Assembly: GCF_000381265.1 (NCBI RefSeq)
Contig: NZ_KB906288.1
Coordinates: 1-38,750 of the forward strand
DNA length: 38,750 nt
Direction: 5' to 3'
Source: Curvibacter lanceolatus ATCC 14669
Lineage (GTDB): Bacteria > Pseudomonadota > Gammaproteobacteria > Burkholderiales > Burkholderiaceae_C
In this document: in pieces, positions 15,693 through 23,892 of the stretch
Layout: every line of letters begins with the position of its first letter
How positions within the stretch are numbered: position 1 is the stretch's first letter
Made by a program: the position numbers and the translations under genes
The notes under the pieces: model-generated
Database searches by the model: none
Told to the model about the DNA's origin: nothing
What the model saw: only the letters and a program-made list of their open reading frames with translations

Positions 15693-17792
15693 ATGGAATA
15701 TTCAGAACTCGACATCCTGGAGGCTGTTAGTCAACCCCTGTTTGCCTATGACGGACAAGCCATCGTCCATGCCAACCAGAAGATGCTGCGCTTGATCGGT
15801 CTTAGCCTGAGCGACTTGCAAGCCCTTGATCCCTTGTCCATCTTCCCCGATGAACATCGGGCGATGATCACCCAGTATCTGGACGAATGCCTGGACGGGG
15901 AAGGACTCTCGCCTTCCATCGAACTCAACATCCTGTCAGCCAGCGGCCTGAAGCGGAACATTGAGATCGCGGGCGTCAAGCGCAGAGTGGCTGACCGATC
16001 CATGGTGATCTGTACCTGCCAGGACCTGAGCGATATCAAGATTGTCCAGGACAGCCTGATGGAGATGGGTCAGCGCTTGAATCAGATCATCGAGAACGAT
16101 CCGGTGGCCACCCTGGTGATGACCGCTGAGCATGTTGTCACCCACTGGAACTCGGCCGCTGAACAACTGACTGGGGTATCCAAGGGCGCGATGATCGGAA
16201 ACAGGGAAGCTTGGCGGCCGTTTTATCCGAGCCCACGGCCGATTCTGGCCGACCTCATCATCGAAGGCAGCGTCGAATCCGCGATGCCATCGCTCTATAA
16301 GGGGCGGGGCCGGCGGTCGGCCCTGATCTCCAACGCTGTCGAAGCCGAGGACTTCTTCCCCGACATCGGCGACAGCGGTGCCTGGCTCTACTTCTCGGCA
16401 GCTCCGCTTTACGACTCTAAGGACAGACTGGTCGGGGCTATTGAAACCTTGCAGGACGTCACCAGTCGCAGGGATGCTGAAGACGCGCTGCGCCGCCAGC
16501 AATTGGCCCTGGAATGGACAGTGGCTGAGAGGACTGCCGAAGTGCGCGCACAGCATCGTCAGATCGAGGCATTGCTGGAAAACGCTCCCATTGGCATCGT
16601 GCAGCTTCAGGATGGTCTGATTTCTAGGGTCAACAACACCTTTGTCGAGATGTTCGAGCTCCAGGAAACGCCAATCCAGACCTTGAGGGTCAATCACATC
16701 TTCGCCAGCCGTGACGACTACGAATTCATACGCAAGATGGCCGGTCCCATGTTGAAGGCCGGTACCGCTTTCAACTACGAGGCACGGATGAGGACCAGCC
16801 TTGGGAACGAGCGCTGGATCCAGCTGATCGGCTACCCTGCCAACCCCGGCGCGGGTGATGAAAGTTCATGGTGGCTGTTACTGGACCGGACCGACATCAA
16901 GACGGCACACGAGAGCCTGCAGAAGAACTTTGACCGCATCACGGACATCAATGCCAAGCTCGAAGAGGCCCAGAACCAGTTGTTGCAATCCGAGAAAATG
17001 GCCTCCATCGGCCAGTTGGCTGCCGGTGTGGCGCACGAGATCAACAACCCGCTAGGCTTCGTGAGCTCAAACATTGGTGCATTGGGTCGCTATTCAGCTA
17101 ATTTGCTCGCACTCGGCCACGCCGTGGATCGTGAACTCAAGGACAAGGCATTGGCTTCCGAAGACGACAGTCCTTGGGGCCGGCTGGCCCAATGTTTTTC
17201 CGGATTCGATTTCGAATTTCTGGCCGAAGACCTGCCCGATCTACTGGCGGAAACCGAGGACGGACTCTCGCGCGTGAAACGCATCGTGCAGGACCTCAAA
17301 GACTTTTCCAGGGTGGACCATGAAGAATGGGCAGAGGCCGACATCAACCAAGGCTTGGACTCCACCCTGAACGTGGTGAGGAATGAAGTCAAATACAAGG
17401 CCGAGGTGGTCAAGCGCTACGGTCAGCTTCCACGAGTGAAGTGCCTGGCAGCCCAGATCAATCAGGTCCTCATGAACCTGATCGTGAATGCTGCGCAAGC
17501 CATCAAGGACAAAGGTGTGATCACCCTGGAAACGGAAGTCCGTGGCGATTGGATTGCCATTTCCGTGTCTGACACCGGATGCGGCATGAACGACGAGGTC
17601 CGCAAGAGAATCTTTGAACCCTTCTACACAACCAAGCCGGTCGGGCAAGGCACTGGACTGGGTCTGTCCCTCTCGTATTCCATCGTTCAAAAGCATGGCG
17701 GACGGATTGAGGTGGAATCCAGCCCAGGAACCGGGACCAAGTTCACTGTCCACCTTCCGATCGCCTGCGTGCCGCAACCATCCCAAAACTGA
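15693..17792 (+). CDS. Multi-PAS sensor histidine kinase
   Basis: About 699 residues, apparently soluble. Three PAS-like regions lie at about 1-115, 125-265 and 290-410, followed by a coiled coil. The HisKA box MASIGQLAAGVAHEINNPLG has its phospho-His near residue 448; N-box NQVLMNLIVNAAQAI, G1 DTGCGM and the ATP lid EPFYTTKPVGQGTGLGLS are all intact. An insert between H-box and N-box is characteristic of this kinase type. The ATG at 15693 is preferred; a GTG two codons upstream (15687) is possible. The second PAS shares a distinctive WRxFY-PR-LADLI-EG region with the divergent cyclase. The stop codon lies at the junction with an IS3 remnant, so the last residues may not be native. Confidence 0.93.
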   Translation: MEYSELDILEAVSQPLFAYDGQAIVHANQKMLRLIGLSLSDLQALDPLSIFPDEHRAMITQYLDECLDGEGLSPSIELNILSASGLKRNIEIAGVKRRVADRSMVICTCQDLSDIKIVQDSLMEMGQRLNQIIENDPVATLVMTAEHVVTHWNSAAEQLTGVSKGAMIGNREAWRPFYPSPRPILADLIIEGSVESAMPSLYKGRGRRSALISNAVEAEDFFPDIGDSGAWLYFSAAPLYDSKDRLVGAIETLQDVTSRRDAEDALRRQQLALEWTVAERTAEVRAQHRQIEALLENAPIGIVQLQDGLISRVNNTFVEMFELQETPIQTLRVNHIFASRDDYEFIRKMAGPMLKAGTAFNYEARMRTSLGNERWIQLIGYPANPGAGDESSWWLLLDRTDIKTAHESLQKNFDRITDINAKLEEAQNQLLQSEKMASIGQLAAGVAHEINNPLGFVSSNIGALGRYSANLLALGHAVDRELKDKALASEDDSPWGRLAQCFSGFDFEFLAEDLPDLLAETEDGLSRVKRIVQDLKDFSRVDHEEWAEADINQGLDSTLNVVRNEVKYKAEVVKRYGQLPRVKCLAAQINQVLMNLIVNAAQAIKDKGVITLETEVRGDWIAISVSDTGCGMNDEVRKRIFEPFYTTKPVGQGTGLGLSLSYSIVQKHGGRIEVESSPGTGTKFTVHLPIACVPQPSQN

Positions 17793-17964
17793 CCTGCTGG
17801 AGATTCAGTTGGCACTTGTACTGGCTGTATGCCGCAAGTTCGAGGCTCAGCCGATATTCGATGGGGCAAAGAGAGCCGCAGTAAATTTTGACCCGCATCT
17901 CGTTGTGCCAGCGGAGGTAGGAATCAATCACCTCAACAAAATGCGTCGAGGTTTGCCGAGACAT
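17793..17964 (-). mobile_element. IS3-family OrfB (integrase core) C-terminal remnant
   Basis: The reverse-strand frame reads THFVEVIDSYLRWHNEMRVK, then IYCGSLCPIEYRLSLELAAY. This is the C-terminal tail of IS3-type OrfB transposases (family pattern VDxYIxWYNExRIKxxLGxLSPxEYR). The DDE catalytic residues and everything upstream are missing, and no OrfA is nearby. The element's end abuts the stop codon of the histidine kinase (TGACCTGCTGGAG). A dead fragment, and not obviously part of the element at the window's left edge. Confidence 0.72.
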
Positions 17965-18027
17965 GGGGCGGCAGGATTCAGCCGGTGCCGCACTTGACGC
18001 TGTGCGCCATGGGCCCTATGTCGAACC

Positions 18028-18170
18028 ACGGCGCCAGGTCTTGGCTCTGTTTCCTGCTCTTTGATGAACCAACTCGATTCAATGCGTGCCCTTTTGAGGG
18101 TTGTCGACCAGCGCGAATCTGTGCCTGCGGCGTAGGCACTCAACACCACAAGACCGCGAAGGCGCCATTT
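18028..18170 (+). pseudogene. Decayed copy of a LysR gene start (duplicate of 20575-20720)
   Basis: The sequence from ATGAACCAACTCGATTCAAT at 18064 is closely similar to the start of the LysR gene at 20614, and similarity continues about 35 bases upstream (GGCGCCA...CTTGGC...CTCTTT). It encodes MNQLDSMRALLRVVDQ and then, after VPAA, hits a TAG where the intact gene has CAA. Similarity fades after ALNT. A duplicated and degenerated gene start. Apart from the IS remnant and this copy, 17793-18398 shows nothing coding. Confidence 0.72.
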
Positions 18171-18398
18171 GCGGACTTGAGCTGCCTTGAGGCGCGAGGC
18201 CATCACGCCCTGGCCAACGCCACGGCAGAGACTGTGGTTCCGGCGAGGCCTGCCTGATCACCCAGGTGCCATGTCCCTGGCTTGCGCCTCACCTCTGCCG
18301 TTCCTGCATCGACCTGCCCGCCGGCGCCAGGTGTGCCTTCGTGAGGCGGAGGCCCATGCCGGGGTGGCCGCGGTTGACCCGGCCGTCTGGCAATCTGC

Positions 18399-19376
18399 TC
18401 AGCGCGTCGTGAGGCAGCCCATGCCTTCCAGCGTGGCTTCCACAGCCTGGTCCAAAGGCGTGTGCGGCTCGTGTCCCAGCACCTCAGTCAAGCGTAGGTT
18501 GCCCATGCGCACGGCTTCGTTCCACAAGTACCTCATTTCGCGTAGCTCCCGCAAAGTGGGGTTGAATGGTGCAGCCAGCGTGATCAGCCACCAGGGAAAG
18601 GCCTGCAATTTCGGGGTTGTGCCCGTGCGGCGTTCCACCGCACGCTGGATTGCCTTGGCCATCTGTTGGCCATCGGCGTCCCAATGTCCAGCCAAGTGAA
18701 AGCGTGCGAAAGGCTCCAGGGTGTCCCGACGCGCCAGCAACCCGACCATGGCTCGTGCCACGTCGGGCAGGTAGGACCATTGGTGTCCGACGCCAGCCCT
18801 GCCGGGGAGGCTGACGCGGGTCACTGGCTGACCCGGCTTGATCAGGCCTTGTCCGAACCAGTTGTTGCCGGATTTCGGGCCAAAGAAATCACCCGCCCGC
18901 ACAATGATGACCCGGCACCCCTGGGTGCTTGCCACCTGTAGGCGCCGCTCCAATTCGACGCGAATCGCGCCTTTGCGGGTCACGGGCTCTTGTGGCGAGT
19001 CCTCTTGCAGTTGTGCGAATGCGTCAGGCCCGTAGTTGTACACCGTACCGGGCAGCACGATGGTGGCGCCGTGGTCAAGCGCGGCGGCGACGGTGTTGTC
19101 CAGCATCGGCAATACCAACTCGTTCCAGCGTCGATAGCCGGGTGGGTTCACAGCGTGCACGATCACCGAGCATCCTGCCGCTGCGGCCGTCACGTCGTTG
19201 CGGTTCATGGCGTCGCCGCGCAGCCAGGTCATGCCATCGTGCTCTTCCTGGGCCGTGGTGCCACCGCGTTTGAGCGCGCGCACCTGCCAGCCGGCGTCTC
19301 GCAGCTGCCGCGCCACCTCGCCGCCGATGCCGCCGGTGGCCCCCAGGACCAGGGCCTTGTTTATGTTGCCAACCAT
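18399..19376 (-). CDS. NAD-dependent epimerase/dehydratase-like (extended SDR) protein
   Basis: A 325-residue Rossmann-fold protein with the nucleotide-binding motif LVLGATGGIGG near residues 9-19, an acidic/polar patch after the second strand (RALKRGG, favouring NADP), VIVHAVNPPGY, and GTVYNYGP at the position of the catalytic tyrosine. The family acts on nucleotide sugars, steroids or other carbonyl compounds; substrate unknown. The start at 19376 (MVGNINKALVLG) follows a GGAGA ribosome-binding site. Divergent from the LysR gene at 19473, which probably controls it. Confidence 0.88.
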   Translation of the reverse strand: MVGNINKALVLGATGGIGGEVARQLRDAGWQVRALKRGGTTAQEEHDGMTWLRGDAMNRNDVTAAAAGCSVIVHAVNPPGYRRWNELVLPMLDNTVAAALDHGATIVLPGTVYNYGPDAFAQLQEDSPQEPVTRKGAIRVELERRLQVASTQGCRVIIVRAGDFFGPKSGNNWFGQGLIKPGQPVTRVSLPGRAGVGHQWSYLPDVARAMVGLLARRDTLEPFARFHLAGHWDADGQQMAKAIQRAVERRTGTTPKLQAFPWWLITLAAPFNPTLRELREMRYLWNEAVRMGNLRLTEVLGHEPHTPLDQAVEATLEGMGCLTTR

Positions 19377-19437
19377 CAGAGTTCTCCAAAACCAGTTGCG
19401 ATGGCAGAAGTCTGACCGGCGATGCTTTTGCATGGAA

Positions 19438-19465
19438 TTGCCGAAGATGAGCTATCGGCTATACA
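19438..19465 (+). promoter_or_regulatory. Candidate sigma-70 promoter of the LysR gene
   Basis: TTGCCG (19438-19443) and TATACA (19460-19465) are separated by 16 bases. The expected transcription start, about seven bases on, coincides with the ATG at 19473, and no ribosome-binding sequence precedes that ATG. A palindrome ATGCTTTTGCAT lies just upstream at 19422-19433 and could be the LysR operator shared with the divergent SDR gene. Confidence 0.4.
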
Positions 19466-19472
19466 TTTATGC

Positions 19473-20375
19473 ATGGATACAGACATTGGCTGGGAGCTCT
19501 ATCGCTCCTTTCTCAGCGTGCTGCAGGAGGGCTCGCTGTCAGGTGCCGCGCGGGCACTGGGTGTGGCCCAACCGACCGTGGGGCGTCATGTGGTCGCCCT
19601 CGAGAAGGCGTTGGGCGTTGTGCTGTTCACGCGCTCCCAGCTTGGCCTGATGCCCACCGAGGCCGCGCTGGAGTTGAAGGCCCATGCCCAGGCCATGAGC
19701 AGTGCCGCCGCGGCGCTCAAGCGCGCTGCCGAAAGCCAGGGCGCTGGCGTCAGAGGCACGGTGCGAATCAGTGCCAGTGAGGTCATCGGCGTGGAAGTGC
19801 TGCCGCCCATCCTGGCCCGATTGCAAGCCCGGCATCCCTTGCTGAAGGTGGAATTGGTGCTGAGCAACAAAGTGCAGGATTTGCTGCTCAGGGAGGCCGA
19901 CATCGCCGTGCGCATGACGGCGCCCACCCAAGACCAGTTGATTGCTCGGCACCTTGGCCATGTGGAACTCGGCTTGCATGCCCACACGGATTACCTGGAA
20001 AAACGTGGCACGCCGACCACCGTCGCCCAACTCGGTGAGCATGTCCTGATCGGCTTCGACGAAGAGACGGCGTTCGTACGCAAGGCTCGAAAAAGTTTTT
20101 CCTCCTGGCACCGCGAGGCATTGGCCCTGCGCAGCGACAGCGACCTGGCCCAACTGGCCCTGATTCGGGCCGGGGCGGGCATCGGCATCTGCCAGGCCGC
20201 GCTGGCCAGACGCAATCCCGAACTGGTCCGCGTGCTACCTGGGCAGGTATCGCTCAAGCTGGAGACGTGGCTCACCATGCACGAAGACCTGCGCGCCAGT
20301 GCACGCTGCAAGAGTGCATTTGACGCACTGCTTCACGGGTTGCAAAGCTACTTGATTCCATCCTTGCCGGCATGA
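19473..20375 (+). CDS. LysR-family regulator divergent from the SDR gene
   Basis: A 300-residue protein: winged HTH at about 5-62 (LYRSFLSVLQEGSLSGAARA, then VAQPTVGRHVVALE) and a LysR effector domain with VRISASEVIG, LREADIAVRM and AGAGIGICQ. It resembles the subgroup that regulates a neighbouring oxidoreductase. The start MDTDIGWELYRSFL is the natural beginning; an in-frame ATG at 19422 would add 17 residues without a family match. It lacks a Shine-Dalgarno sequence and may be translated from a leaderless message. Effector unknown. Confidence 0.9.
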   Translation: MDTDIGWELYRSFLSVLQEGSLSGAARALGVAQPTVGRHVVALEKALGVVLFTRSQLGLMPTEAALELKAHAQAMSSAAAALKRAAESQGAGVRGTVRISASEVIGVEVLPPILARLQARHPLLKVELVLSNKVQDLLLREADIAVRMTAPTQDQLIARHLGHVELGLHAHTDYLEKRGTPTTVAQLGEHVLIGFDEETAFVRKARKSFSSWHREALALRSDSDLAQLALIRAGAGIGICQAALARRNPELVRVLPGQVSLKLETWLTMHEDLRASARCKSAFDALLHGLQSYLIPSLPA

Positions 20376-20613
20376 AGACGACCTGCCTTCAAAGGTCGGT
20401 GATACGCGCCTCTTCGGCACGGCCATTTTTGACAGCCCTGTTCAACAGGTACCTGTGCCGCGCGAATATAGTCCATGATGCGACCGTGGAATGCCACGGG
20501 CCAGTACGGCAGGAGCTTGCGCTTTCTGGGAAGGCATTGCGTGACGCGCGGCATTGCCATCTTTTCATTGTCGGAAAGTGGCGCCACGCCTTGGCCATGC
20601 GACCGCCTCTTTT

Positions 20614-21546
20614 ATGAACCAACTCGATTCGATGCGTGCCCTGTTGAGTGTTGTCGACCAGGGCGGATTTGCGCCTGCGGCGCAAGCACTCAACACCTCA
20701 AGGGCCAAGGTCACCCGGCTGATCCAGGAGCTGGAGGCGGCGCTCAACATCCGCCTGCTGCAACGCACCACGCGCACGCTGTCGCTGACGGACGAGGGCG
20801 AGGTCTATGTGGCGCGCATCCGCCCCTTGATCGAAGGGCTGGATGCCGCCAACGATGAGGCCAGCACCAGCGGGCGCATGCCGGGCGGCCTTTTGAAGGT
20901 GCAATCGTCTCTCGATTTTGCGGCGGCCCAATTGATCCCCCGGGTTCCGCGTCTGCAGCGCGTCTATCCCCAGCTGGAGATCGAGGTCAACACCAGCGAC
21001 AGGCTTCTGGAGGGGCCCGATCTCAAGTCGGACGTGACGGTGCTGTTCAGCCGGCAGGGGCTGGCCGATGGCGACTACACGGCCTTCAAGCTGGGCACCA
21101 CCCATGCCTTGCTCTGCGCATCGCCCCGCTATCTGGAGGCCCACCCGGCCCCGGCGCACCCCTTGGAGCTGGAGCAGCATGAGTGCCTGTTCCCCAAGGG
21201 CAAGGGCATTGCCGAGGTGCTGCGGTTTCGCTCGACGGCGGCTGGGGCTCAGGCCAGTGTGGATGTGCGTCCCGGGCCGGCCAGGTTTCACTCTCACAGC
21301 CCCGAGGCCCTGTACATGGCCGCTTTGCAGGGCATGGGGATCGTTGGCATGCTCTCGGCCCACGCCCAGCCCTATCTGCGAAGCGGGGCCCTGGTGCGTG
21401 TGCTGCCCGACTGGACGGGCGAATCCTGGCAGGTGTGGCTGGCCTTCACGGGCCGCAAGCATGTGCCGCGCAAGGTGCAGGCTTTTCTGGCCTTCCTCAG
21501 ATCCGAATTTGGTGATCCTGAAGCCGACCCTTGGCAAGGGGTTTGA
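20614..21546 (+). CDS. LysR-family regulator
   Basis: A 310-residue protein with HTH at about 1-60 (MNQLDSMRALLSVVDQGGFA, then TSRAKVTRLIQELE), a conserved RLLQRTTRTLSLTDEG wing, and the effector domain with GGLLKVQSSLDFAA and MAALQGMGIVGM. It follows the other LysR gene in the same direction after a gap of about 240 bases, in which nothing coding is seen. It ends 30 bases from the convergent MocR gene. The first part of this gene and about 35 bases upstream are duplicated in decayed form at 18028-18170. Target gene unknown. Confidence 0.9.
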   Translation: MNQLDSMRALLSVVDQGGFAPAAQALNTSRAKVTRLIQELEAALNIRLLQRTTRTLSLTDEGEVYVARIRPLIEGLDAANDEASTSGRMPGGLLKVQSSLDFAAAQLIPRVPRLQRVYPQLEIEVNTSDRLLEGPDLKSDVTVLFSRQGLADGDYTAFKLGTTHALLCASPRYLEAHPAPAHPLELEQHECLFPKGKGIAEVLRFRSTAAGAQASVDVRPGPARFHSHSPEALYMAALQGMGIVGMLSAHAQPYLRSGALVRVLPDWTGESWQVWLAFTGRKHVPRKVQAFLAFLRSEFGDPEADPWQGV

Positions 21547-21575
21547 ACTGGGTACGGGGGGCTTGCCTGCCTGAA

Positions 21576-23120
21576 TCATCCGGCAGTGGGCTGCGAAGGC
21601 TGCGAGCCTTGGCTGGGCCGCGTGCCCGCCTGCACCTGCTGCAAGGCCGCGCCCAGGCGCTGCACACCTTCCACGATCGCCGCTTCGCCGAGCAAGGCGT
21701 ACCCCATGATCAGGCCCGCGGGCCGTTGCTGGCCAGGCCCGGTGGGGTGGGGGTGGTACAGCGGGCTGATGGGGTAGACGCGCACGCCCAGATCGCGGGC
21801 GGCTTGCACCAGGGCTGTTTCGGCGCTGGAGGGCAGCGAGCGGCACCACACCACCACATGCAGCCCACTGGCGGCGCCCTGGATCTCGATGCGGTCACCC
21901 AGATGGTGCGTCAGTGCTTCGGTCAGCGCGTGTTGGCGGGCCGCCTGGTGGCGTCGGATGCGCCTCACGTGGCGCGCATAGCTGCCGTCTTCCAGCAGCA
22001 AGGCCAATGCGCGCTGTACCCCGGAGGCCGTTTGGCGGTCGGTCAGGCGCTTGGCGGTGGCGAAGGTGTCCACCAGACCGGGCGGCAGCACCATGTAGCC
22101 CAGCCGCAACTGGGGCGACAGGGTTTTGGAAAAGGTGCCGACGTGGATCACGTGGGCGTGGCGGTCCAGCGATTGCAGTGTTTCCTCGGGGCCCACCGTA
22201 TAGCGGTACTCGCTGTCGTAATCGTCCTCGATCACCCAGGCCCCCGTTTCGTGGGCCCAAGCCAGCAACTGTCGTCGGCGGGCCAGTGGCAGGAACGAAC
22301 CCATCGGGAACTGGTGGGTGGGTGTCACGTAGGCCATTTGCGCAGGGCCCAGCCCTTCAAGCTGTTCGGTCTTCATGCCCTGCGCGTCCACGTCGATGCA
22401 GGCCAAACGCGCCCCATAGGCCATGAACGCCTGGTGTGCGGCCTGGTAGCCCGGGTTTTCTACGATCACGCCATCGCCCGGGTCCAGCAGCAGGCGGGCG
22501 CAGAGATCCAGCGCTTGTTGTGATCCGTTGACGATCATGATCTGGTCCAAGGTGCACACCAGGCCTCTGGTTTGGCTCAGGTGGGCGTGCAGCGCTTGTC
22601 GCAGTGGCAGATTGCCTCGCGGGTCTTCGTACGCCAGGCGGCTGACCCGCTGGCGCTCCACATGGCGCATGGCCTTGCTCCAGGCCAGGGTGGGAAAGTC
22701 GGCGCCCGACAGCGGCCCGTAGATGAAGTCGATTTCGCCGGCTGCCGTGGGGCGCGCATCGTGCAGGCCAAAGGCGGCCATCCGATGACCGATGGCGGAG
22801 AGGCGGCCGGTGTTCTGCCCGGCAGGGGCAGACCTGCCATGCAAGGGTGGCTGGCCCGCTGAGGGATCGGCGGCTGCGCCTGCGGCGCCCCCCGGTGCCA
22901 CGCGGCTGCTGGCGCCGGTTCGCGTCTCGATGAATCCGTCGGCGGCCAGTTGCTCGTACACCAGGGTGACCGTGGCTCGGGAAAGGCCCCGCTCTGCCGC
23001 CAGTGCGCGGGTGGAGGGCAGGGCCAGACCGGGGGCAAAGGTGCCGTCTGCAATGCGGGCCCGGATCTCTTCATAGAGCGCGCGGCTGCGGCTGGGTCGG
23101 CCTTTGGGCATCAGGGGCAT
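21576..23120 (-). CDS. MocR-type GntR/aminotransferase fusion regulator
   Basis: A 514-residue fusion. The N-terminal GntR winged HTH (ALYEEIRARIADGTFAPGLA, then LPSTRALAAERGLSR) covers about residues 10-75. After a linker rich in Gly, Ala and Pro comes a fold-type I aminotransferase domain: YEDPRGNLPLRQAL, NGSQQALDL, PTHQFPMG, DDYDSEYRY and the PLP-binding lysine (Lys332) in GTFSKTLSPQLRLGY. MocR proteins such as PdxR and GabR sense PLP or amines and activate a divergent gene. The start at 23120 gives MPLMPKGRPSRSR. Divergent from the PaiB-like gene, its likely target. Confidence 0.93.
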   Translation of the reverse strand: MPLMPKGRPSRSRALYEEIRARIADGTFAPGLALPSTRALAAERGLSRATVTLVYEQLAADGFIETRTGASSRVAPGGAAGAAADPSAGQPPLHGRSAPAGQNTGRLSAIGHRMAAFGLHDARPTAAGEIDFIYGPLSGADFPTLAWSKAMRHVERQRVSRLAYEDPRGNLPLRQALHAHLSQTRGLVCTLDQIMIVNGSQQALDLCARLLLDPGDGVIVENPGYQAAHQAFMAYGARLACIDVDAQGMKTEQLEGLGPAQMAYVTPTHQFPMGSFLPLARRRQLLAWAHETGAWVIEDDYDSEYRYTVGPEETLQSLDRHAHVIHVGTFSKTLSPQLRLGYMVLPPGLVDTFATAKRLTDRQTASGVQRALALLLEDGSYARHVRRIRRHQAARQHALTEALTHHLGDRIEIQGAASGLHVVVWCRSLPSSAETALVQAARDLGVRVYPISPLYHPHPTGPGQQRPAGLIMGYALLGEAAIVEGVQRLGAALQQVQAGTRPSQGSQPSQPTAG

Positions 23121-23237
23121 GGTGGAACTGGCCTGGTCATTTTCTAGAAAACTGGATATTTCTTTCAGGCCAATGATGCCGCAAAGTGGCAGGGCTCGCC
23201 GGGCTTTTCCGGTGTCTGTCCCGATCAAGGTTGTCAC
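23121..23237. promoter_or_regulatory. Divergent promoter region of MocR and PaiB-like genes
   Basis: This 117-base gap contains the 12-bp palindrome TTTTCTAGAAAA (23140-23151), flanked by CTGGTCA and ACTGGA. MocR regulators usually bind two direct repeats or an inverted plus direct repeat in such a gap. The site is a candidate only. Confidence 0.35.
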
Positions 23238-23879
23238 ATGTACCTGCCGACTCAATTTGCCGAGCCTCGCATCGAAGAACTTCACCGCATCGTCCGCCAC
23301 AACGCCCTGGGCATGTTGGTGACGAACACCGCCAACGGGCTGGAGGCCCATCACCTGCCGCTGCTGCTGGAGGCCGATCAGGGCCCGCAGGGCACACTCA
23401 TCGCCCACGTTGCGCGGGCCAACACCCTTTGGCAGGAGGTGGCCGATGGCGACCCCGTTCTGGTGGTGTTTCGCGGTGCCCAGGGCTACATCTCGCCCAA
23501 TGGGTACCCCGGCAAGCACGAGACGCATCGGCGCGTGCCCACCTGGAACTACGAAGTGGTCCATGCCCATGGCACCGTGCATGTTCACGACGACGAACGC
23601 TTTGTCCGGGGCGTGGTGGCCAAGCTCACGCGCGAGCACGAGGCCGACCAGCCCAGCCCCTGGAAGATGGGGGATGCGCCGGCCGATTACCTGGCCGAGC
23701 AGTTGCGCCACATCGTGGGCGTCGAAATCCGCATCACCCGCCTGGAGGGCAAGCGCAAGCTGAACCAGCACCATCAGGTGCCAGACCGCGAAGGCGCCAT
23801 CCGTGCCCTGCAGGCCCGGGGCAATCACGCTCTGGCCCAGGCGATGGCCGAGGCCGTGGCACCCACCATCCAGATTTGA
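23238..23879 (+). CDS. PaiB-like FMN-binding negative regulator
   Basis: A 213-residue split-barrel flavoprotein of the PaiB family: MYLPTQFAEPRIEELHRIV, GTLIAHVARANTLW, AQGYISPNGYPGKHETHRRV and PTWNYEVVHAHG are diagnostic. In Bacillus, PaiB is linked to polyamine acetylation and repression of sporulation and protease genes; its biochemical role in proteobacteria is unclear and it may be a flavin-dependent enzyme. Divergent from the MocR regulator, a frequent arrangement, and directly followed by a broken LysE exporter gene. Confidence 0.9.
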   Translation: MYLPTQFAEPRIEELHRIVRHNALGMLVTNTANGLEAHHLPLLLEADQGPQGTLIAHVARANTLWQEVADGDPVLVVFRGAQGYISPNGYPGKHETHRRVPTWNYEVVHAHGTVHVHDDERFVRGVVAKLTREHEADQPSPWKMGDAPADYLAEQLRHIVGVEIRITRLEGKRKLNQHHQVPDREGAIRALQARGNHALAQAMAEAVAPTIQI

Positions 23880-23892
23880 TCGTCGCGGCGCC

